In this document: piece by piece, positions 9,750 to 18,848 of the stretch | How positions within the stretch are numbered: the first letter of the stretch is position 1 | Layout: each line of letters opens with the position of its first letter | Assembly (NCBI RefSeq): GCF_008807415.1 | Contig: NZ_CP043626.1 | Span: 1,798,001 to 1,862,000, forward strand | Reading direction: 5' to 3' | Origin: Pseudomonas denitrificans (nom. rej.) | Lineage (GTDB): Bacteria; Pseudomonadota; Gammaproteobacteria; Pseudomonadales; Pseudomonadaceae | Length of the DNA: 64,000 nucleotides | Notes under the pieces: generated by a model | What the model was told of the DNA's origin: nothing | Databases searched by the model: none | Seen by the model: only the letters and a program-made list of their open reading frames with translations | Program-made: the position numbers and the translations under genes

Positions 9750-10028
9750 TCAGTCACGGAAATAGACTTCGACCAGATGGTAGCCGAACTGGCTTTTGAC
9801 CGGCCCATGAACCACGCCGACCGGCTTCCTGAAGATCACCTGGTCGATGCTGCGGACCATCTGGCCGGGGCGAACCTCGCCCAGGTCGCCACCGCGCTTG
9901 CCGGAAGCGCAGGTGGAATGCTTGCGCGCCAGGGCGGCAAAGTCCTCGCCCTTGGCCAGGCGCTGCTTGATCTGCTCGGCTTCGGCGGAGGTCTTGACCA
10001 GGATGTGGCGGGCCATGGCGACGGGCAT
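9750..10028 (-). CDS. ppiC: parvulin-type peptidyl-prolyl cis-trans isomerase
   Basis: A 92-residue single-domain parvulin like E. coli PpiC (93 residues), which speeds cis-trans rotation of X-Pro bonds in the cytoplasm. The sequence ARHILVKT, then FAALARKHSTCASGKRGGDLGEVRPGQMV and SQFGYHLVEVYFRD match the active-site and substrate-pocket motifs, including both histidines and the GGDLG turn. The ATG at 10028 (MPVAMARHILV) gives the family length; the open frame to 10109 adds non-family residues. Monocistronic, 185 bases from the divergent PilU-like gene. Confidence 0.93.
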   Translation of the reverse strand: MPVAMARHILVKTSAEAEQIKQRLAKGEDFAALARKHSTCASGKRGGDLGEVRPGQMVRSIDQVIFRKPVGVVHGPVKSQFGYHLVEVYFRD

Positions 10029-10213
10029 TGGTTGGGTCCTTGAATGAAAGCGTCTGGGCGGCATTGTACGGCAGCAGTGACACAGGTCGCATTTCGCGAT
10101 GGGTTGCATTGTCTGGCGCAGGAGCGCTCCATAGAGTCAATAAGCCAATTCTTATTTATAGGACGCTGCTTACAGACGGCGTCCGCCGCCACCTTGCGTA
10201 CGGATGCAGTTCA

Positions 10214-11449
10214 ATGGATATCCAAGCGATGCTCAAGATCCTGGCCACCCAGGATGGTTCGGATCTTTACCTCTCCACCGGTGCTCCGCCTTGCGCCAAG
10301 TTCAATGGGGCGCTCAAGCCCCTGACCAACGAACCGATGAAGGCCGGCGACGTCGCCCGCATCGGCTACGGGCTGATGGACGAGGAGCAGCGCGCGGAGT
10401 TCGACCGTGAGCTGGAGATGAACCTGGCGATTTCCGTCGCCGGCGTCGGACGCTTCCGTATCAACCTGTTCAAGCAGCGCAACGAAGTGTCCATCGTGGC
10501 GCGGAACATCAAGCTGGATATCCCGCTGTTCGCCGACCTGAACCTGCCCGAAGTGCTGCTCAAGGTGGTGATGGAGAAGCGTGGCCTGGTGCTCTTCGTC
10601 GGCGGCACGGGCTCGGGCAAGTCCACCTCCCTGGCGGCGTTGATCGACCACCGCAACCGTAACAGCGGCGGCCACATCATCACCATCGAAGACCCCATCG
10701 AGTACGTGCACCGGCACCGCAAGTCGATCATCAACCAGCGTGAGGTGGGCGTGGACACCCGCAGCTTCCATGCAGCGCTGAAGAACACCCTGCGCCAGGC
10801 GCCGGACGTGATCCTGATCGGCGAGATCCGCGACCGCGAGACCATGGAGCACGCCCTGGCCTTCGCCGACACCGGCCACCTGGCGATCTCCACCCTGCAC
10901 GCGAACAACGCCAACCAGGCGCTGGACCGCATCATCAACTTCTTCCCCGAAGAGCGCCGGCCGCAGCTGCTCAACGACCTGGGCAACAACCTCAAGGCCT
11001 TCGTCTCCCAGCGCCTGGTGCGCACCCAGGACGGCAAGCGTCGCGCGGCGGTGGAGGTGCTGCTGGGCACGGCGACCATCAGCGACATCATCAAGCGCGG
11101 TGATTTCAGCTCGATCAAGGAGATCATGGACAAGTCCCGTGCCCTCGGCATGCAGACCTTCGACCAGGCGTTGTTCGACCTCGCGGTGGAAGGGGCGATT
11201 ACCGAGGAAGAAGCGGTGAAGAACGCCGACTCGGCGAACAACCTGCGTCTGAAGCTCAAGCTCTACAAGGACAACCCGGGCAGCGTCGGCAGCGCTGCCA
11301 CGCCCGCGGCGGCCAAACCCGTTGCGCCAGCACCGGCGCCGGTTGCCGCTCCGGTAGCGGCGCAGCCGGTAGAGGCTTCCAGCTGGGGGCTGGAGCTGGC
11401 TCTGGAGGAGATCGAGGCGGAAGACGCGGAGAAGCCTGCAGGCCAATAA
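10214..11449 (+). CDS. PilT/PilU-family type IV pilus retraction ATPase paralogue
   Basis: A 411-residue hexameric secretion ATPase. PilT/PilU proteins drive pilus retraction at the inner-membrane base. Walker A is GGTGSGKST, the Asp box IITIEDPIEYVH, the Walker B region DVILIGEIRDRETM, and the His box AISTLHANNANQALDRIINFF. The body is closest to PilU (QREVGVDTRSFHAALKNTLRQAPD). The last 65 or so residues form an Ala/Pro-rich linker (AATPAAAKPVAPAPAPVAAP) and an acidic tail not found in ordinary PilU. Start MDIQAML at 10214 matches homologues. It stands alone, without pilT or other pilus genes, so it is likely an accessory paralogue rather than the main pilU. Confidence 0.88.
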   Translation: MDIQAMLKILATQDGSDLYLSTGAPPCAKFNGALKPLTNEPMKAGDVARIGYGLMDEEQRAEFDRELEMNLAISVAGVGRFRINLFKQRNEVSIVARNIKLDIPLFADLNLPEVLLKVVMEKRGLVLFVGGTGSGKSTSLAALIDHRNRNSGGHIITIEDPIEYVHRHRKSIINQREVGVDTRSFHAALKNTLRQAPDVILIGEIRDRETMEHALAFADTGHLAISTLHANNANQALDRIINFFPEERRPQLLNDLGNNLKAFVSQRLVRTQDGKRRAAVEVLLGTATISDIIKRGDFSSIKEIMDKSRALGMQTFDQALFDLAVEGAITEEEAVKNADSANNLRLKLKLYKDNPGSVGSAATPAAAKPVAPAPAPVAAPVAAQPVEASSWGLELALEEIEAEDAEKPAGQ

Positions 11450-11465
11450 GCCGCCAACCGAACGG

Positions 11466-11494
11466 AAAAAGCCCCGGTATGCCGGGGCTTTTTC
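11466..11494. terminator. bidirectional Rho-independent terminator
   Basis: AAAAAGCCCCGGTATGCCGGGGCTTTTT: perfect stem with A and T tails, 17 bases after the PilU-like stop and between convergent genes. Confidence 0.9.
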
Positions 11495-11585
11495 ATGGGC
11501 GATGGATGCTCCTGCAGGGCCGACGTCTGTTCGCGAGTGCCCGATTCAACTTTGGCGCCGGGAGTATCGGCGGGGCTCACCGTTT

Positions 11586-11663
11586 CGTAGGGCGAATAAC
11601 GCGTCAGCGTTATCCGCCGTGAATGGCTCGGCGCATAACCTGTTCCAGGTTATGCGCCCTACG
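11586..11663. repeat. REP-type palindrome, GTAGGGCG class
   Basis: CGTAGGGCGAATAACGCG ... CAGGTTATGCGCCCTACG; near-identical arms to the copies at 8618 and 39942. Confidence 0.85.
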
Positions 11664-11682
11664 GTTGGTGATTGATGGGTAG

Positions 11683-12933
11683 CTACAGCAGCGACAGCGG
11701 ATAACTGATGATCAGCCGGTTCTCGTCGAAGCTGTTGGTGCTGCCCCAGTCGCGGCGCATGGTGGAGTTGCGCCACTTGATGTTCAGCGTCCTGAAGGTG
11801 CCGCTCTGCACGGTGTACGCCAGCTCGCTCTCGCGACCCCATTCACTGCCGTCGTCGGTGCTGGCGTTGTGTACGTTGCGGCCCTGGATGTAGCGGTTCA
11901 TCAGGGTCAGGCCGGGAACGCCGAAAGCGGCAAAGTCATAGTCATGGCGCAACTGCCAGGAACGCTCCTTCGCGCTCTCGTAGCTGGCGTTGAAGCTGTC
12001 GTTGGCCAGGGTGCCGCCGCTGGTGCCGTTGACGCGGAACCACTCGTCCTCGCCCATGACCTTCTGCAGGCCGAGATAGAAAGTGCTCGCACCGTACCTG
12101 GCCGAGAACAGCCCGGAGAAGGTGCGGTTGTCCAGGTCGCCGGCACGGGCGCTGCCGTCCTCCTTGCCCCAGAAGTAGCCGATATTCGCACCGAGCACCC
12201 AGTCGCCCAGTGGCTGGCTGTGCTGCAGTTGCAGGTGCTGCTGCTGGTAGATGTCCTTCAGCTGGGCATTCCACAGGCCGATCAGCGTGCGGTCGCCGTT
12301 GAAGCGGTATTCGCCGCCGGCAAAGTTGAAGCGGTCGGAGGTGAAGGCGGGGCGGTTGAACAGCGACAGGTCTTCCATGCTCGCGTCATTGCGCGGGCTG
12401 TTCTGGCGGAACTGGCCGCCATAGAGGGTCAGGCCGTCGATTTCCTTCGAGGTGACCTGCGCGCCCTGGAAGGTCTGCGGCAGCGAGCGCCCGTCGTCCG
12501 AGCGCAGGATCGGCAGCACCACCATCCATTCACCGGCCTTGAATTCGGTCTTCGATACCTTGGCCTTGCCGGCGACCGCCAGGCGCCCGAAGTCGTCGGC
12601 GGGGCGGCCGTCGTCGTGGGTCGGCAAAAGCTGGGTGCCGGCCGTGCCCTTGCCGCCGTCGAGCTTCAGGCTGTACAGCCCGAGCACGTCCAGGCCGAAT
12701 CCGACGGTGCCCTGGGTGTAGCCGGAGCGGGCATCGAGGATGAAGCTCTGGGTCCATTCCTCTGCCTTGTCCTGCCGGGCATCACCGACGTAGTTGCGGT
12801 TCATGTAGAAGTTGCGCAGCAGCAGGCTGGTCTTGGCGTCCTCGAGAAAACCGCCGTCCTCGGCATGGGCCAGGACGGGCAGGGCGGGTAGCAGGCAGGC
12901 GCTGATGGTGAGGTGGGGCAGGTGGCGGAGCAT
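11683..12933 (-). CDS. OprD-family outer-membrane porin
   Basis: A 416-residue precursor: signal peptide about 1-24 (ending LAHAEDG), then an OprD-type barrel. Marks are SLLLRNFYMNRNY, SGYTQGTVGFGLDVLGLYSLKLDGGKG, the ERSWQLRHDYDFAAFGVPGL segment and the terminal RLIISYPLSLL. The last residue is leucine rather than the common phenylalanine, still a hydrophobic C-terminal signal. Substrate not readable; OprD homologues in Pseudomonas take up amino acids and carboxylates. Upstream gap of about 530 bases to a divergent exporter gene contains two short palindromes that may be operators. Confidence 0.92.
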   Translation of the reverse strand: MLRHLPHLTISACLLPALPVLAHAEDGGFLEDAKTSLLLRNFYMNRNYVGDARQDKAEEWTQSFILDARSGYTQGTVGFGLDVLGLYSLKLDGGKGTAGTQLLPTHDDGRPADDFGRLAVAGKAKVSKTEFKAGEWMVVLPILRSDDGRSLPQTFQGAQVTSKEIDGLTLYGGQFRQNSPRNDASMEDLSLFNRPAFTSDRFNFAGGEYRFNGDRTLIGLWNAQLKDIYQQQHLQLQHSQPLGDWVLGANIGYFWGKEDGSARAGDLDNRTFSGLFSARYGASTFYLGLQKVMGEDEWFRVNGTSGGTLANDSFNASYESAKERSWQLRHDYDFAAFGVPGLTLMNRYIQGRNVHNASTDDGSEWGRESELAYTVQSGTFRTLNIKWRNSTMRRDWGSTNSFDENRLIISYPLSLL

Positions 12934-13248
12934 GGGTGTTCCCTCGGCATTCTTGTCGTTGTTCAGGGCGAACGGAGTCCTCCGCGCGGCTCTGTCGGGA
13001 GCGGCGGATGGAGGTTCAAGGCGGTCAGCGAGCGCGGATCAGGCGATCAGCCAGGCGCGACGGAAATGCGAGGGTGAGGGTGCAGACAATGAGCGAAGGC
13101 GATACACGCGCGCAGGCGTGCCAGGGAGAGCGTGAGCATGTGAACGGACCTTTCTTATAGTTGTTGGCGCCGCATCGGGGCGGCGGCTGGGGCCATAGTG
13201 GTGGGCCGCGGCGGCTCGCCGCAATTCGCCCGAGGCGTATCTGTTCGC

Positions 13249-13282
13249 TGTTCGAACACGAATTAACCAAATGGAACATTTG
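13249..13282. promoter_or_regulatory. two adjacent short palindromes in the porin/DMT intergenic gap
   Basis: Between 12934 and 13461 no gene is seen. Inside it, TGTTCGAACA (13249-13258) is a perfect 10-bp palindrome, and CAAATG-gaa-CATTTG (13268-13282) is a perfect 6-bp inverted repeat. The AT-rich segment between and around them stands out from the GC-rich flanks and is a likely promoter/operator zone. Regulator unknown. Confidence 0.4.
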
Positions 13283-13461
13283 TGTAGGGCGATTCCGCGT
13301 AGCATGGCCGGAATAACGCCGCGCGGGACTGTCATCGCCCGGCCTTGCAGCGGACCCGCGAGGTCCGCGCGCCGGCGTGGGGTGGGTTCTTTCCCCGGTG
13401 CAACTTGCTAGGCTGTCGAGTCGCGTACGCCAACCTTTCTGCCCAGTGATTCCGTGAGTCG

Positions 13462-14346
13462 ATGAGTACCAGCCAATCGCCGTTGTCCGGCGTCCACCAG
13501 CCCTTCAAGGGCATCCTGCTCATCGTCCTGGCGACCTTCCTGTTCTCCAGCCACGACGCGCTGTCCAAGTACCTGGCGAGCATCTATCCCATCGTCATGG
13601 TGGTGTGGGCGCGCTATGTGGTGCACACGCTGCTGATGGCGGGCATCTTCCTGCCGCGCGCCGGCCTCGCCGTGCTGCGCACCCGCCACCCGTTCCTGCA
13701 GACGGCCCGCGCGCTGTGCCTGCTGGGTACCAGCTTCCTGTTCACCACCGGCTTGCAGTACATCCCGCTGGCCGAGGCGACCTCGGTGAACTTCCTCGCG
13801 CCGTTGCTGGTGACTGCGTTGTCGGTGCCGCTGCTGGGCGAGCGGGTGACTTTCGGGCAATGGTCGGCGGTGATAGTCGGCTTCATCGGCGTGCTGATCA
13901 TCGTCCACCCCGGTGGCGACCTGTTCACCCCGGCGGTGCTGCTGCCGTTCGGCTCGGCGCTGTGCTTCAGCTTCTACCAGTTGCTGACGCGCAAGCTCAG
14001 CCAGGTGGACAGCCCGACCACCAGCAACTTCTTCGCCGGTCTGTGCAACACCCTGATCGTCAGCGCGCTGGTGCCGTTCTTCTGGCAATGGCCGGGGTTG
14101 GTGCATGGCCTGATGATGCTGGCCCTGGGCACCTGCGGGATGACTGCGCACCTGTTCCTGACCCAGGCCTTCAAGCATGCCGCGCCGGCGCTGCTGGCAC
14201 CGTTCAGCTATTGCCAGATTGTCTTCGCCGGGCTGCTGGGCTTGGTGATCTTCGGCCATACGCCGGAGCCGTCGGCGTTGCTGGGTATCGCGGTGATCTG
14301 CGGCAGCGGGCTGGCGGCGGCGTGGTTGCAGAGTCGCAAGCGGTAG
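13462..14346 (+). CDS. DMT-family (EamA) transporter
   Basis: A 294-residue inner-membrane protein with ten hydrophobic helices in two EamA repeats (about residues 15-145 and 155-290). The first repeat has LATFLFSSHDALSKYLA and the usual GTSFLFTTGLQYIPLAEATSVNFLAPLLV, the signature of drug/metabolite exporters. The family exports amino acids, metabolites or drugs; the substrate is not readable. Start MSTSQSPLS at 13462; no strong ribosome site but the preceding tgagtcg is compatible. Single gene. Confidence 0.88.
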   Translation: MSTSQSPLSGVHQPFKGILLIVLATFLFSSHDALSKYLASIYPIVMVVWARYVVHTLLMAGIFLPRAGLAVLRTRHPFLQTARALCLLGTSFLFTTGLQYIPLAEATSVNFLAPLLVTALSVPLLGERVTFGQWSAVIVGFIGVLIIVHPGGDLFTPAVLLPFGSALCFSFYQLLTRKLSQVDSPTTSNFFAGLCNTLIVSALVPFFWQWPGLVHGLMMLALGTCGMTAHLFLTQAFKHAAPALLAPFSYCQIVFAGLLGLVIFGHTPEPSALLGIAVICGSGLAAAWLQSRKR

Positions 14347-14360
14347 ACGCGGACTTTTTC

Positions 14361-14389
14361 CGCGATCGCGGGCATGGACCGCTCCTACA
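14361..14389. repeat. partial REP palindrome, TGTAGGAGCGGG class
   Basis: One half-arm only: CGCGATCGCGGGCATG then GACCGCTCCTACA, the right half of the common class; the left half is absent. Confidence 0.65.
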
Positions 14390-14398
14390 CGGGCCTCA

Positions 14399-15217
14399 TC
14401 ATTCGATTTCGAACAGGCCGTGGCGAATCGGCCCGACCTGCAGGCGCTGGCGTACGTCATCGTCGATGCGCGGATCGTCCGGCTGGTACAGCTTTACCTG
14501 GCGATAGGCGCTGATGCGGTTGATCTCCGGGCCCAGGTATTCCCAGACCACGCGGGTGCACGCCGGAGTTCGGCGGTCGCCGCTGGAGACGCCGGTCTTC
14601 AGGCCATTCAGGCGAGTGATGCGGCTCTTGAAGCTGGGAATGAGGATGGTCTGGCTCATCTCGTTGACGGTGAGCGACTCGTAGTCCATCAGGAACAGCC
14701 GGTCCTGTAGCTGGAAGGCCGCGCCCAGGTAGCGGCAGCGCACCCAGTCCTCGGCCTGCACGTCGGTGCTGCTGGAACGCTCCTGGCGCTCCTGGCGCTC
14801 GAAGAGGAAGTTGCCGTCCTGCTCGTACAGGTGCACCAGTGACAGCAGGATCGAGCCGGGCACCGACATGCAGTTGGAATACTCGAAGTAATAGCCGCAG
14901 TAGCGCGACAGGTTGCCCGCGTGGTCGCGCAGCGGACGGAGCATCTCCAGCAGCGGGTCGTCGCGCTGCACGTTGGCCGGTGAAGTGCCGCGCGCACCGA
15001 TCAGGCGGGCGAACTGCTCCGGCGGCAATTGCAGCTCGTAATCCTCGACGCCGAAGAAGTCACCGATGCGCTTGAGGTTGTACGCCGTGGGCTGGCTCTG
15101 CCCGCCGAGGTACTTGTTGAACTGCGCGCGGTTGATTGCGAGCTTGCGGCAAACCTCCGAGATAGAGCGGTAGTGAGCGCAAAGCAGCTTGAGGTTGGGG
15201 CCGAGGTTTTCGGACAT
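14399..15217 (-). CDS. XRE-type helix-turn-helix transcriptional regulator
   Basis: A 272-residue protein with an N-terminal Cro/CI-type HTH (ISEVCRKLAINRAQFNKYLGGQSQPTAYNLKRIGDFFGV, about residues 18-56) and a long C-terminal domain of unknown fold. The start at 15217 (MSENLGPN) is preferred over the TTG at 15250, because a TATAAT -10 element at about 15250-15255 would place the transcript start just downstream of the TTG. It is divergent from the alanine symporter gene (168-bp gap) and may control it; this is inference from layout. Confidence 0.8.
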   Translation of the reverse strand: MSENLGPNLKLLCAHYRSISEVCRKLAINRAQFNKYLGGQSQPTAYNLKRIGDFFGVEDYELQLPPEQFARLIGARGTSPANVQRDDPLLEMLRPLRDHAGNLSRYCGYYFEYSNCMSVPGSILLSLVHLYEQDGNFLFERQERQERSSSTDVQAEDWVRCRYLGAAFQLQDRLFLMDYESLTVNEMSQTILIPSFKSRITRLNGLKTGVSSGDRRTPACTRVVWEYLGPEINRISAYRQVKLYQPDDPRIDDDVRQRLQVGPIRHGLFEIE

Positions 15218-15385
15218 TCGTGCCAGGTCCAGGTGATGCGACTGGCGCAATTATAGCGCCAGGTAGCATCAATTCGTAGCAAGCCGCGAAATTGTTTCGG
15301 GAGGCTTCGGGCGCAACCATGCGCCCCCAGTGAGCGGGCCAGCCCCAGGCCCGTGCTCCCACAATAACAATCGAGGCCCCAGCAC

Positions 15386-16828
15386 ATGCTCGACGCGATC
15401 AACGATTTCCTCTCCGGGAAAGTCCTCATCGTCCTCATCGTAGGACTCGGTGCGTACTTCACCATCCGCTCCCGCTTCGTCCAGTTCCGCCACTTCGGCC
15501 ATATGTTCGGCGTGTTCAAGGAGTCGATCCGCGGCCAGTCCGGGCAACTGAGCTCGTTCCAGGCCCTGATGCTGAGCCTCGCCGGTCGCGTCGGCGCCGG
15601 TAACATCGCCGGTGTCGGTATCGCCGTGACCCTGGGTGGCCCCGGCGCCGTGTTCTGGATGTGGGTCACCGCGCTGGTGGGCATGTCCAGCAGCTTCTTC
15701 GAGTGCACCCTGGCCCAGGTCTACAAGCGCAGCGACGGCAACGGCCTGTACCGCGGCGGCCCGGCCTACTACATCCAGCACGGCCTGAAGCTGCGCTGGA
15801 TGGCCATGACCTTCGCGGTCCTGCTGCTGGTTACCTACGGCTTCGCCTTCAACGGCCTGCAGGCCTTCACCGTGACCCACTCGCTGCAGAATGCCTTCGA
15901 CATCCCGGTGCTGTACTCGGGCATCGCCCTGGCCGTGCTGCTGGCCGTGGTGTTCTTCGGCGGCATCCAGCGCATCGCTGCGGTCTCCGACCTGCTGGTG
16001 CCGGTCAAGACCCTGGCCTACATCGCCGTGACCCTGTACGTGATCGTCACCCAGATCGAACTGGTGCCGGGCATGCTGACCACCATCGTCAAGAGTGCCT
16101 TCGGCCTGGAACCGGCGTTCGCCGGCCTGCTGGGTGCGGCCATCGTGATGGGCGTCAAGCGTGGCGTGTTCGCCAACGAAGCGGGCCTGGGCAGTGCGCC
16201 GAACGTGGCCGCCGTCGCAGCCGTGCGTCACCCGGCCTCTCAGGGCGTGGTTCAGGCGTTCAGCGTGTTCCTCGATACCTTCGTCATCTGCACCTGTACC
16301 GCGCTGCTGATCCTGCTCTCAGGCTTCTACACCCCGGGCTTCGAAGGCGACGGCATCACCCTGACCCAGAACTCGCTGGCCGCCGTGGTCGGTGACTGGG
16401 GCCGTATCTTCGTCAGCGTCGCGCTGTCGCTGTTCGTGTTCACCTGCATAACCTACAACTACTACCTCGGCGAAAACGCCCTGCAGTTCATCGTCGGCCG
16501 CAGCCGTTCGGCGCTGATCGCCTTCCGTGTACTGGTGCTGGGCCTGATCCTCTGGGGCTCGATGCAGAACCTGGGCACCGTGTTCGCCTTCGCCGACATC
16601 ACCATGACCTGCCTGGCCTTCGTCAACCTGGTGGCCCTGGCGATGCTGATCAAGACCGGCCTGCGCGTGATGCGCGACTACGACGAGCAGCGCGCCGCCG
16701 GCGTCGAGCGCCCGGTGTTCGACGCCAGCAAGTTCGCCGACCTGGACATCGACCACGATGCCTGGCGCGATGCCCACAAGATCAACTCGACCGCTCCGGC
16801 CCACGGCAGCCTGCCGGCCCAGGGCTGA
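15386..16828 (+). CDS. AGCS-family sodium/alanine symporter
   Basis: A 480-residue inner-membrane amino-acid:sodium symporter (DagA/AlsT family) with about eleven helices. Family marks are FQALMLSLAGRVGAGNIAGVGIAVTLGGPGAVFWMWVTALVGMSSSFFE near the N-terminus (normally S(L/V)A(G/A)TVGTGNIAG; here GRVGAGN), GVKRGVFANEAGLGSAPN, and ITYNYYLGE. It takes up alanine, serine or glycine with Na+. The XRE regulator is divergent; asparaginase follows 89 bases downstream on the same strand with an imperfect terminator between. Confidence 0.93.
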   Translation: MLDAINDFLSGKVLIVLIVGLGAYFTIRSRFVQFRHFGHMFGVFKESIRGQSGQLSSFQALMLSLAGRVGAGNIAGVGIAVTLGGPGAVFWMWVTALVGMSSSFFECTLAQVYKRSDGNGLYRGGPAYYIQHGLKLRWMAMTFAVLLLVTYGFAFNGLQAFTVTHSLQNAFDIPVLYSGIALAVLLAVVFFGGIQRIAAVSDLLVPVKTLAYIAVTLYVIVTQIELVPGMLTTIVKSAFGLEPAFAGLLGAAIVMGVKRGVFANEAGLGSAPNVAAVAAVRHPASQGVVQAFSVFLDTFVICTCTALLILLSGFYTPGFEGDGITLTQNSLAAVVGDWGRIFVSVALSLFVFTCITYNYYLGENALQFIVGRSRSALIAFRVLVLGLILWGSMQNLGTVFAFADITMTCLAFVNLVALAMLIKTGLRVMRDYDEQRAAGVERPVFDASKFADLDIDHDAWRDAHKINSTAPAHGSLPAQG

Positions 16829-16852
16829 TCCCTCTCGGACCAAGGTCTGACA

Positions 16853-16882
16853 CGCGAGGCCGGGACTTCTCCCGGCCTCGCG
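16853..16882 (+). terminator. GC-rich hairpin between symporter and asparaginase genes
   Basis: Twelve-bp stem CGCGAGGCCGGG/CCCGGCCTCGCG with a 6-base loop, followed by GTTTATCC. The T tail is poor, so termination may be partial and read-through into ansA is possible. Confidence 0.55.
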
Positions 16883-16917
16883 GTTTATCCTGTGAACTTT
16901 CCTACAAGAGCACTGGC

Positions 16918-17907
16918 ATGCGTCGAGTGAAGAACCTCTTCGTCCTCTATACCGGCGGCACCATCGGCATGCTGCAGACTGCCGAAGGCCTGGCGCCGGC
17001 TGGCGGATTCGAAGCTCGCATGCGCGAACAGCTGCAAGGCTACACCGAGATTCGCCTCGACTGGTCCTTCGCGGAGCTGCAACCGCTGCTCGATAGCGCC
17101 AACATGACCCAGGCCAACTGGCTGGCGATGCGCGACGCCATCGTCAACGCGGTGGAGCAGGGCGGCCATGACGGCGTTCTCGTGCTGCACGGCACCGACA
17201 CCCTGGCCTACAGCGCCGCGGCATTGTCGTTCCTGCTGCTGGGGCTGGATGTCCCGGTGATCCTGACTGGCTCCATGCAGCCCATGGGCGCGCCGGGCAG
17301 CGATGCACCGGGCAACCTGGTGGGCGCACTGAAGGCGCTGGAAACCGGCGTCGAGCCGGGTGTATGGCTGTATTTCAACGGCGAGCTGATGCATGGCGCC
17401 CGCGTCACCAAGCTGCGCAGCGACGCCTTCGATGCTTTCGCCGTGCTGCCGCGCGAGCGCAAGGGTGCGCATGCAGAGTCGCTGCCCGGCGAGCTGAGCT
17501 ATCGCCAGCCGCGCCAGCCGGTGAATCTCGCGGTGTTGCCGCTGTTCCCCGGCCTGCGCGCCGAGCACCTGCGTGCGCTGCTGGGCAGTGGCGTTCAGGC
17601 ACTGCTGCTGGAGTGTTTCGGCAGCGGCACCGGCCCTTCGGACAACGAAGACCTGCTGGCTGCGCTGCGCGAAGCCCACGCCCGCGGCGTGGTGCTGGCG
17701 GCGATCAGCCAGTGCCCGCAGGGGTATGTGGCATTCGACGTGTATGCCGCTGGCAGTCGCCTGCGTGATGCCGGGTTGGTGTCTGGTGGCGGCATGACCC
17801 GCGAAGCGGCGCTCGGCAAGCTGTTCAGCCTGCTGGGTTGCGGCCTGCCGGCTACGGAAGTGGAACGGCTGTTCGCCCTCGATCTGTGCGGCGAGCGCGT
17901 CGACTGA
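16918..17907 (+). CDS. ansA: asparaginase (type I, cytoplasmic)
   Basis: A 329-residue L-asparaginase (Asn to Asp plus ammonia). Both catalytic threonine motifs are present: YTGGTIG (T15 in the GGT motif) and LHGTDT (T93, D94). Later NEDLLAALREAHARGV and SQCPQGYVAFDVYAAGSRLRDAG match the C-terminal domain of type I enzymes, and there is no signal peptide, so it is cytoplasmic like E. coli AnsA rather than periplasmic AnsB. The reading frame follows the alanine symporter by 89 bases; a shared role in amino-acid use is plausible. Confidence 0.9.
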   Translation: MRRVKNLFVLYTGGTIGMLQTAEGLAPAGGFEARMREQLQGYTEIRLDWSFAELQPLLDSANMTQANWLAMRDAIVNAVEQGGHDGVLVLHGTDTLAYSAAALSFLLLGLDVPVILTGSMQPMGAPGSDAPGNLVGALKALETGVEPGVWLYFNGELMHGARVTKLRSDAFDAFAVLPRERKGAHAESLPGELSYRQPRQPVNLAVLPLFPGLRAEHLRALLGSGVQALLLECFGSGTGPSDNEDLLAALREAHARGVVLAAISQCPQGYVAFDVYAAGSRLRDAGLVSGGGMTREAALGKLFSLLGCGLPATEVERLFALDLCGERVD

Positions 17908-17930
17908 TCGACTGATTGATCGAAACGGAA

Positions 17931-17951
17931 CGCGCCCCGCTCAGGGGCGCG
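17931..17951. terminator. hairpin at convergent gene ends
   Basis: CGCGCCCC-gctca-GGGGCGCG, an 8-bp perfect stem between the ansA stop and the stop of the response-regulator gene, which it overlaps. No strong T run. Confidence 0.5.
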
Positions 17952-18567
17952 ATTCTTCCAGCGGCACGTTGAGCACCTCGCGCACCAGCATGGCGATGCT
18001 GCTCACGCCCATCTTTTCCTTGATCTTGGTGCGGTGCACATCGACCGTCTTGACGCTGATGTTCAGCTCGCGGGCGATGACCTTGCTGGCCTTGCCGTCC
18101 ACCACCATCATCAGGATTTCCCGCTCCCGCCCGGTGAGCAGGTCGAGCTTGTGCTGCAGGTTCTGCTTCTGCTCCTGGCCCGCGTGCACCTGCACTGCGC
18201 TTTTCAGCGCCGCCTGGATGCGGTCCAGCATCTGCTGCGGGTTGTAGGGCTTCTCGACGAAATCCAGCGCGCCGTTCTTCATCGCCTTCACCGACATCGG
18301 GATATCGCCGTGGGCGGTGACGAAGATGGTCGGCAGGTTGATGCCCTTGTCGTTGAGCATCTCCTGCAGCTGGAAGCCGCTGGTCTCGGGCATGCGCACG
18401 TCGAGCACCAGGCAGGCGGGGAGTCTGGGGTCGTATTCGCGCAGGAACTCCTCGGCGCCGCCAAAGCAAAGCGATTCGATGCTGACCGATTCGAGCAGCC
18501 AGGCGAGGGAGGTGCGCAGGTCCTTGTCGTCGTCGACGATGTAGACCACGGGTTTTCTAGCTTCCAT
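17941..18567 (-). CDS. FixJ/NarL-family response regulator (orphan)
   Basis: A 208-residue two-domain response regulator. The receiver (about residues 5-120) has D12-D14 acidic pocket residues, phospho-acceptor D56 in CLVLDVRMP, and K106 in DFVEKPY. The C-terminal LuxR-type HTH (about 143-200) has LTGREREILMMVVDGKASKVIARELNISVKTVDVHR. The FTAHGDIP...KNGALDFVEKP pattern is typical of the FixJ group. No histidine kinase lies nearby, so its partner is elsewhere. It is divergent from the flavin reductase-catA pair across 281 bases and could regulate it; that is inference. Confidence 0.9.
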   Translation of the reverse strand: MEARKPVVYIVDDDKDLRTSLAWLLESVSIESLCFGGAEEFLREYDPRLPACLVLDVRMPETSGFQLQEMLNDKGINLPTIFVTAHGDIPMSVKAMKNGALDFVEKPYNPQQMLDRIQAALKSAVQVHAGQEQKQNLQHKLDLLTGREREILMMVVDGKASKVIARELNISVKTVDVHRTKIKEKMGVSSIAMLVREVLNVPLEESRP

Positions 18568-18848
18568 CAGGCGTTGCCACTTTCTTTCTTATCGTTGTGA
18601 AGCTGCACGTAGGCCGCGTACGCCGGGCTTTTGCCGCGGTCGTCGGAATGGCATGACCCGGAGCATACCCATAGTCGCCGGTGCTGACGATAAAGAAACC
18701 ACCTAGATGACTAGCGGCCCGCCCCCCAAGCGTGGTGATCGTCTGAATATGGCGCGCCGCCGCGCTGCCCTACGCTGGCCCCATACAAGAAAGGCCGGGC
18801 GTGCCGGCCACTCCAGCACATGCCACTCCGGCAAATAGGAGCGAATAA

